Source: Apodemus sylvaticus
Lineage: Eukaryota > Chordata > Mammalia > Rodentia > Muridae
Direction: 5' to 3'
Assembly: GCF_947179515.1 (NCBI RefSeq)
Contig: NC_067490.1
Coordinates: 28,743,327-28,807,326 of the forward strand
Length of the DNA: 64,000 bases
Part shown: one piece after another, positions 1 to 10,859 of the stretch
Position numbering within the stretch: the first letter of the stretch is position 1
Layout: every line of letters begins with the position of its first letter
Translations under genes and position numbers: made by a program
Notes under the pieces: generated by a model
Databases searched by the model: none
The model's input: the letters and a program-made list of their open reading frames with translations, nothing else
What the model was told of the DNA's origin: nothing

Positions 1-1490
1 ACACACAGGCCACAGAGACAAATGCACCAGACCCTGTCCTGGAGGACCGTTAGGTCTCTGAGGGGAATAGCCACATCCACAAATCAAACTCCATGGTAGA
101 CACACGAAGTCTGGAATACACAGTAGTGACACAGGGATTACTCACTGACCCATCGGCACGGAAAGCAGCAGAAGTGAAGGGATCATTTCAGATTGTTGCA
201 AGAAAGGCGATTTTGCATATGAGAGTGCTCCAGGGTGTTAGCAGTAAGCGAATGACCAAGACAAGTAACAGTGAGAAGGGATTCCTAGAGTTGTGAATGG
301 TAGGTGGGCAGTGGCTCTACAGATGGAGCAGAGGCTGAATTGGTTGAGGTTAGAAAGGCAACTGGGGCTGAGTCTTACCATGTCATGAGGGAATCTCTAG
401 AAGCAGAAAGGCTGGGCTTTGTGCATGGGGAATAAGAAAGGCACTGAGGGGTACAGAGTCTGTATTTTGGAAGATGGGATATTAGTTTGGCATATTATTA
501 TTATTACTATTATTATTATTATCTTTGTATTATTAGAGACATGGAATAAAGGAACAGAGCAATATGGAGAAAGGAAATGAATTACTTTAGCATCCATGGC
601 GTTGAGACACCTCAACACAATGAATGAAGCCATCACAGAAGCCAAAAATAAGTATAGTAGGGATATACCTCAGAGCTGGAACCCAGTGAGGGTGTGTGTT
701 GTGGGACCACACCTATGTATCTGTGTGAGAGAGACAAACTAGCATGAAAAGTAGTACTCAGATTGGACCGGATGGGGCAGTAGAAGGGGTGCCCAGAAAG
801 TCGTAAAGTTAGCAGTGTCCGATGCTAACGAAGGGCGATAAACACTGGTCAGGCATTGTGATTGTACAACAGAGGCAGATGGGACAGGTCGGCTGTGGGT
901 TGTCAAGCACCTCCAGCACCCGAAGAAGTGACAACAAGCTAGTGGCAGGAGCGGAGTAGATAGTCCTGGGGAGCAGTGCTAGAAGACAGGGCAGAGAAGG
1001 GGTGACCTGTGTCGCACTGAAACTCAGACTGCCCTCTTGTCCCACAAAGCCCTCAGGAGAAGCAAGCAGCCAAACTAAGGCTTCCTGCTGCTTCAACAGT
1101 GGGAGGAGCCCCACGTTCTTCCCAGCCTACCCTTCTCCCATGATCTGACTCCAGAATGAGTCTCAGAGACGCCCAGTCTCAAACCCACAGAGCTTCCTGT
1201 TCTGGTTCCTGGGTGCCAGGAGGCAAGCTGCCATTTGGAAGATGCACAAGGAGAAGGAATCCCCTTCTCCCAGCATTCCCTACTCCTGGCTCTGGACTGC
1301 AGGATATGGAATCAGGGCCTGCCTACTCCAAGCCTGAACCTTGTGTTATGACCACACCCCACACACCCTGTCTCCCCCGTCCTTAAAACAATAGCTCTTT
1401 CTTTTTGTTCAGTGGTGATATCAATGAGGTCTTACCCTAAAGCCCTTTTCTATAAATGGCCAGACAGAGAATTTTGTTTTTATAGAGTGA
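1..1490. other. Intron, mostly unassigned
   Basis: I see no coding exon. A short TTA-rich microsatellite lies at about 496-523. The short open frames here have no recognisable domain. Confidence 0.5.
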
Positions 1491-1491
1491 G

Positions 1492-1552
1492 CCCTGGCCA
1501 CACCCATGCTAAGTAACTGTTCTACCACTGAACTATAACGTCAGTCCTAAAA
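1492..1552 (-). repeat. ID-type SINE fragment
   Basis: The minus strand carries a tRNA-like A-box remnant. On the plus strand it reads as a diverged TTCTACCACTGAACTATA motif, typical of reversed ID/B4 SINEs. Confidence 0.5.
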
Positions 1553-1673
1553 AGTCAATGCTGTAAATAGTTTAGGCCACATGCGGCCATGTGGTCCCTT
1601 TGCATTCCTCTATCTCCCCCAGCACCCTGCTTTGAGTAGTTGTTTTAAAGTTCTTAAAAATATATAAGAACTG

Positions 1674-1785
1674 ATCTGGGCAGTGGTGGCGCACAACTTT
1701 AATGCCATCACTTGAGGGGCAGAGGCAGTTGGGTTTCTGAGTTCTAGACCAACCTGGTCTATAGAGTGAGTTCCAAATATATAAT
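1674..1785 (+). repeat. B1 SINE (diverged)
   Basis: B1 consensus landmarks are visible in order: GGGCAGTGGTGGCGCAC, a TTTAATGCCA equivalent of TTTAATCCCA, GAGGCAG, TTTCTGAGTT and ACCAACCTGGTCTA. The 3' end is cut by the TG repeat. Confidence 0.85.
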
Positions 1786-1787
1786 GT

Positions 1788-1843
1788 ATGTCTGTGTGTC
1801 TGTGTGTGTGTGTGTGTGCGCGCGTGCGCGTGTGCGCGTGTGC
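1788..1843 (+). repeat. (TG)n/(CG) microsatellite
   Basis: Alternating TG passes into GCGCGTGCGCGTGTGCGCG. This alternating purine-pyrimidine run separates two B1 pieces. Confidence 0.95.
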
Positions 1844-1851
1844 CCTGGTAA

Positions 1852-2010
1852 CTGGGAGGTAGTGCCACATGCCTTTAATCCCAGAAATCAGGAGGCAGAC
1901 CTCTAAATATGAAGGCAGACCGTCTAATCTATGTAGTAAGTTCTAGGTCAGCTGTGGTTAAATAGTGAGATGCTGTCTCAAAAGAAATAAAAGACCCTGA
2001 AAAAAAAACA
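1852..2010 (+). repeat. B1 SINE fragment (diverged)
   Basis: The copy contains GCCTTTAATCCCAG, an AGGAGGCAGAC block, a diverged right half and GATGCTGTCTCAAAAG ahead of an A-rich tail. It has more mismatches than the B1 copies at 30.4 and 45.9 kb, so it is older. Confidence 0.75.
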
Positions 2011-2039
2011 CCCAGACAAAAATCAGAACTGAGGTTGTT

Positions 2040-2250
2040 TCGTAGTTGGCTAAAGTTCTAACCGAGCATGCACAAAGCCTAGGTTCATTCCCCAGAATCA
2101 AATGAAACTGGTGTAATAGAGGGCGCCTGGTATGCCAGCACTTGGGGGTGGAGGCAGGGAGATCAGAAGTTTAGGATCATCCTTGGGTATAGAGTGGGTT
2201 CAAAGCCAGCCTGGGATACATGGAACCCTGTAAGTAAATAAACAAATAAA
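2040..2250 (+). repeat. ID-B1 composite (B4-like) SINE
   Basis: An ID-like head (GGCTAAAGTTCTAACCGAGCATGC, then AAGCCTAGGTTCATTCCC) is followed by a B1-like part (CAGCACTTGGGGGTGGAGGCAG, then AGCCTGGGATACATGGAACCCTGT). This head-plus-body order is that of the rodent B4/ID_B1 class. The assignment is from memory. Confidence 0.6.
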
Positions 2251-2259
2251 ATAAAAATC

Positions 2260-3235
2260 ATCTATAGTGTGTGGGTTGTACAAAACTATTTCCCAAGACC
2301 CTCACATAACACTTAGATAATTATGGGCTCAGCCACAAGTTCTAACTATAGAAACAATCACTGGGGAGTCAAGAACTCCCAGAGAAATTTCCAGGGACAA
2401 TCTTCCCTTCTCTTCCCACTGTCCCATGAAGAGATCCTGGCAGTGAGAGACTTGTTGGGATCAATAGAATGAGCACCCAGGGAGGGTGTGTTGTTCAAAG
2501 CTTGGCTGTAAGAGGAGAGGGTGGTTGGTCTACACACCAGCAAGTCCAGAAGGACTTGGTGTCAAAAATAGACAGGAGAAATTCTGAGCCTGTTAAAAAA
2601 TCTGGAGTCAGTCCACTGGCTACCCAGGTACAGAGGCTGGAAGTCCTGGCCTCAGTACAGCCTGACCAAGTAGCACAGTCTCCTCTCCTCCTAGTCTGGT
2701 TTGATGGTCTGAGTGAGTCTACGTTCAGCATGTGATTTTAGACCTTCCAGATCACACTGGGCACACCATAGAAGGAAATCCATGAAAGAGGTGGAACTGC
2801 CCAGCCTGAAACCCCACTGTCGCCTGGAGCCTCCGAGGAGCAGGGACTGTCCTGTCTTTGTGTCTATGGCATGAGCACAGAAACAAATCCCATCGTTTTG
2901 GTTGAAAGCCAAGAAGTACCTTCCCCTAGAGCCCACTGCATGGGGAGAAAAGGTTTTGGTGTGAACCAGCCATCCCACTGTTTGTAGTATTGACCTGCTT
3001 CCTAGGGCCATGGGGACCGTCATCCCCGGGCACAGCAGAGCAGCAGGTACCCATCTGGTGCTTGGAGCTGGAGGAGTAGCTCAGGCATGTTCTGTAGCAA
3101 AGCCAGGATTTGGGAAAAGAGCCATTGTAGCCTCTAGACTGTACGGCATTCTCTAATTAGTCATCAGAGAGTCAAGCTAGGGAGGGGGGTCTCTGAGTTA
3201 GGTAGCTTATCCCCTAGTAAATCATTTCAGAAATC
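2260..3235. other. Intron, unassigned
   Basis: Overlapping short open frames on both strands are unlike any family I recognise. No clear repeat consensus and no splice-flanked coding segment was seen. Confidence 0.45.
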
Positions 3236-3237
3236 CT

Positions 3238-3385
3238 GGCAGCCGTATCTGGTAGCGTATGCCTATAATCTCAGCACTTAAGAGACAGGCAAGAGGATCA
3301 AGAGTAGCCAGCCTTAGCTATATAGAAAACATGGGCTAACCTGAGTTACCCAAGAAAACTGTGTACCAGAGATGAAGCAGGAGAA
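3238..3385 (+). repeat. B1-type SINE (old)
   Basis: The segment runs TGCCTATAATCTCAGCACTTA, AGGCAAGAGGATCA and AGCCAGCCTTAGCTATATAG, matching the B1 landmarks in order at high divergence. Confidence 0.6.
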
Positions 3386-3389
3386 AAAA

Positions 3390-4255
3390 GAGAACTACTA
3401 GGGGCTGGTGCTATTCTGGGGGAACTGGCATCTTAAGTCTCTCCATCCCAGGTGACAGTGCCCCAAAGTGGATTCCAGAAGAGGTCCTTAGCTGGCTTAA
3501 GGTGAAGCAAGAGTATATGACCAGTCTGGCCTGGTTCTCTTGTTCTGCAGCTGACAGGGTGAGATCGTTTACAGGGTGTTAGGGCTCTGAGGCTTGGCCC
3601 CATGGTAGAAGAACAATAACAGGTGATGTTAGTTCTTGGACTCCCGTATGTACAACTGCCCCCTTTCCAGAGCTCCAGGGGCCAGCACAGTACCTAAACC
3701 CAGACAGAGTTGGAGAGCAGCTGTACCAAAGTCAGTGCAGCCGCTCCTGAATCTTGGGAAGAATTCCCCCACAGTGTGGGCTGGGGACTGAGCCTCTGAT
3801 TCCTGAGCAGCAGGTTCACTCTCGCACCTACTGAGGCATGGCGTCACTTCAGCTAACAGAGATTCAGGAAACAGAGATTCCTATAGATGACTCCAGGTAT
3901 TTCCCCAAGTCCGCTCAGTGGGCTTTTACAACCTCAGCAACTCTCCAAAGGAGAAAGTCAGAGAGGAGACTCCTCTGCCATGTCCCTACCCTCCAAGGCT
4001 CTGTGCCCAAGGGAGAGTGATGGGCAAGGGTGGTCTCTGTGGTTCCTTTAGTCATAAGGTAACCTGCAGAACAGGGGGCGGAGGAAGTGCAGTCACAACT
4101 GGAGAAGCCACTTGGAAGAGGACCACAGTCAGACAGCTCTGTCCCCAGAACCTTCAGACTTCACAGTGCTCGGGGTTTCTTTGGTCATTTCTGTAGAAGC
4201 CACAGCCCTCCTGCTTCCTTCCTGTCATCTTGAGGTAGCAGAGACTAAGAGAGGC
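3390..4255. other. Intron, unassigned
   Basis: I see no repeat consensus or coding exon. Several ATG-started frames of 60-90 codons overlap in different frames and show no domain. Confidence 0.45.
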
Positions 4256-4259
4256 TAGC

Positions 4260-4390
4260 ATTAGCCACCATGGATGCTCTGTGCATGTGTGGACTGGACT
4301 TCATCATATCATTAGTCACCATGGATGCTCTGTGCATGTGTGGACTGGACTTCATCATATCATTAGCCACCATGGATGCTCATGTGTGAT
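4260..4390 (+). repeat. 51-bp tandem repeat, about 2.5 copies
   Basis: Units start at 4261, 4312 and 4363, each TTAGYCACCATGGATGCTC. The first two copies differ at one base. The third diverges after about 20 bp. Confidence 0.95.
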
Positions 4391-4403
4391 TCAGGCTTCA
4401 TCA

Positions 4404-4456
4404 TTAGCCTCCCCCCTCTCCCTCCCCTCCCCCCTCTCCCTCCCCCCCTCCCCCGG
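4404..4456 (+). repeat. C/T-rich low-complexity tract
   Basis: A run of CCCTCTCC and CCCCTCCC blocks, almost only C and T, directly follows the 51-bp repeat. Confidence 0.85.
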
Positions 4457-4469
4457 CTACTCCATGCCT

Positions 4470-4860
4470 GTGGATGGGGCCTGCAATTACTTCACTTCTA
4501 CTACAGGACTTGTTGCAAGATATTTCCTGTCCATTCACATTGAGGCAGTGAGATACCAGTGATTGGAGGGGAGAGAGGAGGCGGAGCTAAGGAGAGAGAG
4601 AGGGGCTCAGTGAACTGCATGAGCAGAGTAGAGGGAGACATGGATATCCAGATGGCTTCAGACATATTTCTGGTGTTTTGAAGAGGTTAGAAATATTGGG
4701 ATAAGACTTTATCATTGTAAACTGGCATTGTGAAATTGGGAGTTTCTTATACATAAATATACTTGGTTAACTAATCAAGTTTAAGAGTCATGCTTCACTG
4801 GATACTTGGAAGGAGTGGGTGCTGGGCAGACGAATGGGACTCCCACCATTTACAGAGTCT
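4470..4860 (+). mobile_element. Possible LTR-type retroelement fragment
   Basis: The segment runs from a purine-rich block (GGCGGAGCTAAGGAGAG) through ACATATTTCTGGTGTTTTGAAGAG to GTTAACTAATCAAG. I recall this as a dispersed mouse repeat but cannot name the family. A related purine-rich layout appears near 10.9-11.3 kb. Confidence 0.3.
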
Positions 4861-4861
4861 A

Positions 4862-5780
4862 TGACAGAGAGGAAACACAGCTGGGATGCTGTGAGAGCTA
4901 GCTAGAAGAGATTGGCTCAGCTGCCCTGAGCGAGACCCGCTGGGACTTGGTGCAGAGGCCTGGCGGGGCAGTACTCTTTCTTAATTATTTCCCACTACAG
5001 GATTCAGGATGAAGTCACTTAATCAGCAGCAGAGCCAGCCTCAGGCTTCTGATGCCCTTTCTGACAGAAGATTCTCTATCCAGCTGTATCAACCAGCAGT
5101 GAGCCCTATAAGATGAGTTCCTGTCAGCATATTTCATTAGTGACCCTTCCTGAAGCCAACCTGGCTGCTAGCAGAATTCAACATGGTGTCCCAAGTGGGT
5201 CCCATGGTAGCTAGTTATGTCTCTAGAGCAGACACCAGTGTGTCTTGTTCTATGGGATACAGTCCAGTGGTCAGTGGGGGTTCAGAATTCATTAGCATCA
5301 ATAGCCATGTCCCTTTTTGGAAGAAACCATGATCCGGAAGAACTTCTGAACCTAACAACCGTGACAATGACACGGAGGCAGGAGAGGGATGCACACACCC
5401 TTGAGTTAATGAAGATCCCAGATAACAATCCTGCCCTTCCCCTCTTCCATCCTCCCCAGAGCCCAAGGGCTTGTCAGTCAGTTAAGTGGTCTTGAGTTAA
5501 CAGCCTGACCAGACAGACATGCTGGGCTTTAAGGGGAGAGGGGCTTGACTGCTGTGGGTCACTTACTGGGCCCCAAAGTAGAGTGCTTACTGTGGACTAT
5601 GGAGTGTGAAGAAACAGCAAGCTGACCTTTTCTCTTTGCCCAAGATGTCTGTGTTGGAACACAACTGGGGAGCAGAGATGCCAACTTGGCACAACCTAAA
5701 GTCACTTGGGAAGCAGGGCTTGCAATTGAAATATTGCCTTGGTCAGGTTGCCTGTGGCTATGTCTATAAGAGACTGCTTA
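4862..5780. other. Intron, unassigned
   Basis: No recognised repeat or coding exon. The two 83-92 codon frames near 5215-5495 overlap on opposite strands and show no domain. Confidence 0.4.
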
Positions 5781-5784
5781 ACAG

Positions 5785-6076
5785 ATGACTGATGTAGGAG
5801 GACCTAGCCCACTGTGGGTGGCACCATTCCTACATGGACAGACCTGGGCTGGATAAGAAAGACAACTGAGCATGAACTGGGGAATGCACTGGAGAGAGAG
5901 CCAGTGAGCAGCATCTCTCCATAGTTTCTGCTTCAGTTGCTGCTGTGTTTCTGTGCCGACTTCCCTCTATGTTGGACTGTGGCGTGGAAGTATAAGCTAA
6001 ACAAACCTTTTCTTTTTTTAAGCTGCTTTTTACCATGGTGTTTATCACAGCACCAGAAAGCAAACTAGAACAAGGC
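5785..6076 (+). mobile_element. MaLR-type LTR (ORR1/MT-like)
   Basis: It contains the MaLR landmarks AGGACCTAGCCCACTGTGGGTGG, AGTGAGCAGCA, GTGGAAGTATAAGCTAAA (polyadenylation region) and CCATGGTGTTTATCACAGCA before AACTAGAACA. The subfamily was not resolved. Confidence 0.75.
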
Positions 6077-6407
6077 CCAAGGACCATTCCATGAGCAACA
6101 TGTGTGTGGGCAGAGGAGCATGTAAGTCAAGATCCACAGACACTCCAGACACCAACGTGCCTGCTGCAGACCACGGCCTCTGCCCGAGACAAATCCAGCA
6201 TGGGTGTGCTGATAAAAAGTATATGACACCATGAATGGGTGTTTTTGTATGTGCGTGGGTTATGTTTGTAAATGTGTGGTGTTGATGTGTGTGCACAGGT
6301 GTGCATATGTGCATAATATGTGTGTGATATGCAGTTGTAGTTTTCAGCTTCTGGAGAACTATAGTTCTCCAGAAGGTCAGTGTTTTAATTTTATTTGTTA
6401 AGATCTA

Positions 6408-6525
6408 TTTGAGGCTCATCTCTTTAACGTGAGAAGCAGAGGCAGGCAGAATTTCTAAGACTGTAAAGTCAGTCTAGGCTTCATAATAACATAGTGCAAG
6501 TCTCCCTCAAAAATAAATGTATTTA
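6408..6525 (+). repeat. B1-type SINE (very old)
   Basis: CTCATCTCTTTAACGTGAGAAG, GAGGCAGGCAGAATTTCTAAG and a final AAGTCTCCCTCAAAAATAA match B1 landmarks in order with many changes. Confidence 0.5.
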
Positions 6526-6570
6526 GCTCATTTTATTTGTTGTATTGTTTTGTTTGCATGCATGTTTGTA

Positions 6571-6576
6571 TAGCGC

Positions 6577-6627
<51 letters not shown>
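6571..6627 (+). repeat. (GC)n(GT)n Z-DNA-prone microsatellite
   Basis: About nine GC steps pass directly into about 19 GT steps, giving more than 50 bp of perfect purine-pyrimidine alternation. Confidence 0.97.
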
Positions 6628-6628
<1 letters not shown>

Positions 6629-6783
6629 ATGCCTGGTGACTGTGGAAGTCAGAAGAGGGCACTAGATCCTCTGAAACTGGAATTACAGACAGTTGTGGGT
6701 CACCCTGTGGGTGCTGGGAATTGAAACCAGGCCCTTTGCAGGAGTAATATACGCTCCTAACTGCTCAGTCACTGGCCCATTTT
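6628..6783 (-). repeat. B2/B3-type SINE, reverse orientation
   Basis: Reverse-strand landmarks: AGAAGAGGGCACTAGATCC, then GTGGGTGCTGGGAATTGAAACC, then CTCCTAACTGCTCAGTCACTGGCCC, the reversed tRNA-derived head. The adjacent GT repeat lies at its 3' tail side. Confidence 0.8.
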
Positions 6784-6789
6784 AAAAGA

Positions 6790-7710
6790 TGATTCTCTCT
6801 ATCAATGTATCCAAGCCAACTGGAATTTTGAAAAATGAAGCCAGTTGCTTATTGGTTCCTTCCCAGGTTTAGCCATACCCTGATGCCACTTCTCTGAAGC
6901 ATGCCCACGACAGTCAGAAGTGGCCCTGGAAAGAGAGTGAAGCAGACAGACAGATGGACCTTGGTGTGAAGCAGATAGAAGGTGTGGAGTGGGCAAGAGC
7001 TGGCCCTGCCCATTCTAACTGTGCACAGATGCCTTGTCCTGGAGTAGGCTAAGATTGGAGACCAGCAGCCCACAGCTCCAGGAGACATGTTACCTACTCC
7101 TCGGTCTTATTAGAAATCTGATGACCCCCCCTCCCTTTCTGACATTCATAGAGGAGAAACTTTCCAAGATTGACAGGGTCCCTGGATTTCAGGTAATTGT
7201 TACTCTATGTTATTCAAGCATCTTACTCTGGGTACTTAAGTCTACAAATAGACTAGTGAAAATAGAATAGATGTTACATTTAGACACAGAAGGATCTACA
7301 GAAAGAATGGGAGAGAAAGTCTGAGTGGTGTGGACTCATTCCAGTTCTCAGATCTTGTCCCTTCTCTGCTGAAAGGAACTTCACAGAGTTGTTCAAAATG
7401 CCCCACCCAAGACTCTTCCCAGGATAAACATACTGAGCATCAGTAAGAGAGGAATTTCCAAGAGGACTGACTATTACTCCAATGCTGTATCCTGGAATGA
7501 CTGATAACCACTTCGCACATGGAAGCCACCATGCACATATTTATAAGGCTTTTGATGCCAAGTGGTTGTCCATGAGGAGAGACACCTAGCCACCACAGAA
7601 GTTCTGGTGTGGCTTCCTTCAGGATAGTCCAGGAATCCAGGGCGCTAGATATAGAAGTAGAATAGGAACCATGGGAATCATGGACACAGGCCCTTGGCTC
7701 TGGGAATTAC
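6790..7710. other. Intron downstream of the 120-codon exon, unassigned
   Basis: No repeat consensus or coding exon was recognised. This is the first 900 bp of the intron that leads to the next Sh3rf3 exon, before position 1. Confidence 0.5.
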
Positions 7711-8070
7711 CTGGGTGGGTACAGTGCAGGACAGATGGGCAAGCTCCCCAATCCTGGCTGCGGCACGGGGGTCACTGGAGCTGATCAGCACCGGAGCACT
7801 AATTTCCATGGAGTGCCTGTGACTGGCAGCCTGGGAGGATTTGTGCGTCACACTGAGCGCCGTGAAGGAATGACGCTTCTTGGCATTCTTCTTGCTGTCC
7901 ACGCGTCGTTGAAAGGCACTGACTGCCCCCGAGCTACTTAGGGTGGGACCTGGGGCCACACTGGCTACTGTGCTGGGGTCAGAGGACAAGAGAGCATCAT
8001 AGTTGTATGCAGTGGTGGCGGCAGGGCACAGCTTGTCCATCTCAATGAGTTGCTTGGCAGAGTCGTTGAG
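7711..8070 (-). CDS. Sh3rf3: Sh3rf3 internal exon: Ser-rich basic linker after SH3-2
   Basis: This 360-bp exon (120 codons) is phase 0 at both ends. The minus-strand acceptor is a T/C tract ending CCCACCTAG before CTC, and the donor is CAG|GTAATT. It starts LNDSAKQLIEMDK, directly after SH3-2, and ends LSCTVPTQ. The body is low-complexity and Ser/Ala/Pro-rich, followed by a strongly basic stretch: KK at 60-61, KKRHSFT at 64-70, and a RHSMEIS motif at 85-91 leading into PVLISSSDPRAAARIG. These blocks are conserved across SH3RF paralogues. In SH3RF1 the corresponding region is reported to bind GTP-Rac, and a serine in it is reported to be phosphorylated by Akt (recalled knowledge). Here S68 sits in a basophilic-kinase context. 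Reading past the donor hits intronic sequence, so the apparent C-terminus there is not real. The exon is intact. Confidence 0.96.
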
Positions 8071-8577
8071 CTAGGTGGGAAAAAAATGGAGAGGGAACAT
8101 CATTACATAAATGTCAGCTACCCCACATCTTCCTCTCCAGCTCTCAGCCCTGGCCTGATCTCGCACTTGGGAAATGAGGTTTACAAGGTCAGAGCTTTCA
8201 TCTGTGGTTTCCACCATGAGTAGTGGGAACGCGGGCCATGAGTTTCCTCGGAGATCCCTAAAGGGCACAGCAGGCAGGAAGGGCCGTCTAGGGCTGCTGC
8301 TGCAACCCTTGTCTTTCTCAGTGGGCTGGAAGTTCTTCGCACAGTCTATAGCTCCTACGGAGAGGAACAAAAGCCTGAGGGAGTGAGCATCTTCAGAAAA
8401 CTCAGGTAATTTTGAGGCACACCTGGTTTGGTGTCCTGTGGATGCTCATGCATCTGTCACATGAGGCCAAAGGGACTGAGTAATACTGACTGAGTACCTG
8501 TCTTGTCTATCTAGGTGGTATGTTCCAAGATAACATAGTGAACAAAGACTTGCTTTAAATCACTTCCTCTAAGTTGA
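8071..8577. other. Intron upstream of the 120-codon exon, unassigned
   Basis: The first 20 bp include the pyrimidine-rich splice acceptor on the minus strand. The 99-codon and 70-codon frames at 8071-8386 overlap on opposite strands and are not supported. Confidence 0.5.
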
Positions 8578-8992
8578 TCAAAATGCCCCTGGCTCACAGC
8601 CAACCAATGGACTGAGCATAGGATCCCCAATGGAGCAGCTAGAGAAATGACACAAGGAGTTGAAGAGGCTTACAGCCTTGCAGGAGGAACAATAATATGT
8701 ACCAACAGTAAGCCCAGAGCTCCCAGGGACTAATCCACCAACCAAAGAGTACACATGGAGGGACCCATGGCTCCAGATACATATGTAGCAGAAGAAAACC
8801 ATTTCAGACATCAATGAGAGGAGAGACCATGAATGCTGTGAAGGCTCAATTCCCCATAATAGGGGCATGCAAGTCAGGAAACTGGAACAGGGGAGAAGGG
8901 GGAAGGGGGATGAGATAGGGGGTTTTCGGGGGGGTAATGCGGAATGGGGGATACCATTTGAAATATAAATAAAGTAAATATCTAATTTAAAA
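8578..8992 (+). mobile_element. L1 3' UTR, 5'-truncated
   Basis: Typical rodent L1 3' UTR phrases are present: GAGCTCCCAGGGACTAATCCACC, AGTACACATGGAGGGACCCATGG, a G-rich run at 8890-8950 and ATTTGAAATATAAATAAAG at the 3' end. The same phrases recur at 22.1-22.4 kb. Confidence 0.9.
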
Positions 8993-9120
8993 ATCACTTC
9001 CTCTGCTAGAGGGCCTCAAATTGCCCAGTTTTCAGAAGATGCTGGCTGGCTCTGGCTCTGCAGGTCTGAGATAGCACCCAACTTCTTACATTTCTTTTGC
9101 TTTTCTTCTTTAGAACAGAA

Positions 9121-9655
9121 TTTTTTTTTATTCGATATATTTTTTATTTACATTTCAAATGATTTCCCCTTTTCTAGCCCCCCACTCCCGGAAAGTCCCA
9201 TAAGCCCTCTCCCCTCCCCCTGTTCTCCCACCCACCCCTTCCCACTTCTCTTTTCTGGTTTTGCCCTATACTGCTTCACTGAGTCTTTCCAGAACAAGGG
9301 GCCACTCCTCCTTTCTTCTTGTATCTCATTTGATGTGTGGGTTATGTTTTGGGTATTCCAGTTTTCTAGGTTAATATCCACTTATTAGTGAGTGCATACC
9401 ATGAGTCACCTTTTGAGTCTGGGTTACCTCACTTAGTATGATGTTCTCTAGCTCCATCCATTTGCCTAAGAATTTCATGAATTCATTGTTTCTAATGGCT
9501 GAATAGTACTCCATTGTGTAGATATACCACATTTTTTGCATCCACTCTTCTGTTGAGGGATACCTGGGTTCTTTCCAGCATCTGGCAATTATAAATAGGG
9601 CTGCTATGAACATAGTAGAGCATGTATCCTTATTACATGGTGGGGAATCTTTTTT
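9121..9655 (-). mobile_element. L1 3' end, reverse orientation, 5'-truncated
   Basis: A T run at 9121 (reversed poly-A) is followed by reversed 3' UTR. From about 9390 the reversed end of ORF2 follows; the minus-strand frame at 9371-9808 carries MWYIYTMEYYSAIRNNEFMK, a hallmark of the ORF2 C-terminus. The copy stops near 9655. Confidence 0.93.
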
Positions 9656-9656
9656 A

Positions 9657-9830
9657 AAAGGCTCCACATTTACGGGAATGCCCTCAAAGGCCAGAAGAGG
9701 GCATCGGCTTCCCCTGGAGATGGAGCTCTTTGTAGTTGTGAGCCGCCTGACGTGGGTGCTGGGAACTGAACTTAGGACCTCTGCGAAGGAGCAAGCGCTC
9801 TTAACCACTGAGCCACCTGACCACCCATTT
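9657..9830 (-). repeat. B2/B3 SINE, reverse orientation
   Basis: CCAGAAGAGGGCATCGGCTTCCC, GTGGGTGCTGGGAACTGAAC and GCTCTTAACCACTGAGCCACC are reversed B2/B3 landmarks. The element abuts the truncated 5' side of the L1. Confidence 0.85.
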
Positions 9831-9834
9831 TCTC

Positions 9835-10800
9835 ATTCTTATTAGTTCATTGAAAATTTCATAGAAATTTTTTGATTGTATTTACTCATCTCCTCTAATT
9901 TCTTCCAGATTCAACTCCCAATTCTGCGTCCCACTTTTAAGAAAACAAAACAATGAGTACAAGTTTGTGTTGTCCATATAGTATAGATGCAAGGCCTTCC
10001 ACTGCACCATGGTCAACCAGTAGAAGACCACGCTGGGGTTTGATAGGGCTTGAACTTGTGCAGGTAGCATGCATGCTGTCACAGCTGATATTCATTCAAA
10101 TGCTCTGCTGTGTCTGGGGAACAGATTTCTTCTAGTCATCCACCCCCAGTGGATTTTACATTTTTTTCATACCATCTTCTGCAATGAACCCTGAGCCTGA
10201 GGAGGAGTGGATATCATATAGATATCCCACTTGGGATGAAGGAATCTCAGTCTCTCATTCTCACGTTGACTGGTTGTGGGGTTCTGTGTTAATCAGCATC
10301 TACTACAAAAAGCTTCTTTGAGAGGCTGAGAGATGCACTAATATATAGGTAAACAGTAAGTCATCAGGAGTTGGTTTAATACCATGCAATTTATAAAAAC
10401 AATATAAGGAGGCGCTAACGTTCTTAGTCCAGATAACAGTGACAGGTATGGCTTTCAAGTTGTGCAGTGGTAAAGTCCACTTCATATCCAACCAGAAAGT
10501 GGTTGGTTTCTCCCATGACATTCATGCCATGATTGCACCAGTGAACATGTCTTACCAGGCCAGTCATCGGAGAAGCTCACAGTGTTTACAGCTCGGTAAG
10601 ACTGATGATCACTTTACCTGTCTGGTGGCATGCCCAGCGCCTTCAAGCACTACAAATGCCAGCCAACAGGGATGAAGTTACAGGAGCATTCCAGCTTGAT
10701 TTCTCTGTGCTCTATGTCCCTACAAGGGGATGTCCTCAGCAATGTGATATCACTGTTAAGTTCTAGAGGCTAACTAAGAACACTAGAAGTAGTCAGTTGT
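9835..10800 (-). mobile_element. Old L1 3' UTR-like sequence, reverse orientation
   Basis: AT-rich sequence contains phrases that recur at 12.3-12.5 kb (GTGGTTGGTTTCTCCCATGACATT against GTGGTTGGTTACTCCCATGACATT). It resembles the old Lx-type 3' UTR in reverse. Family and limits are uncertain. Confidence 0.45.
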
Positions 10801-10859
10801 GTTTGGGGCTTGATGAGAACGTATTGGCCAACAACTCCAACAATCCATTCCTGGTGCTG

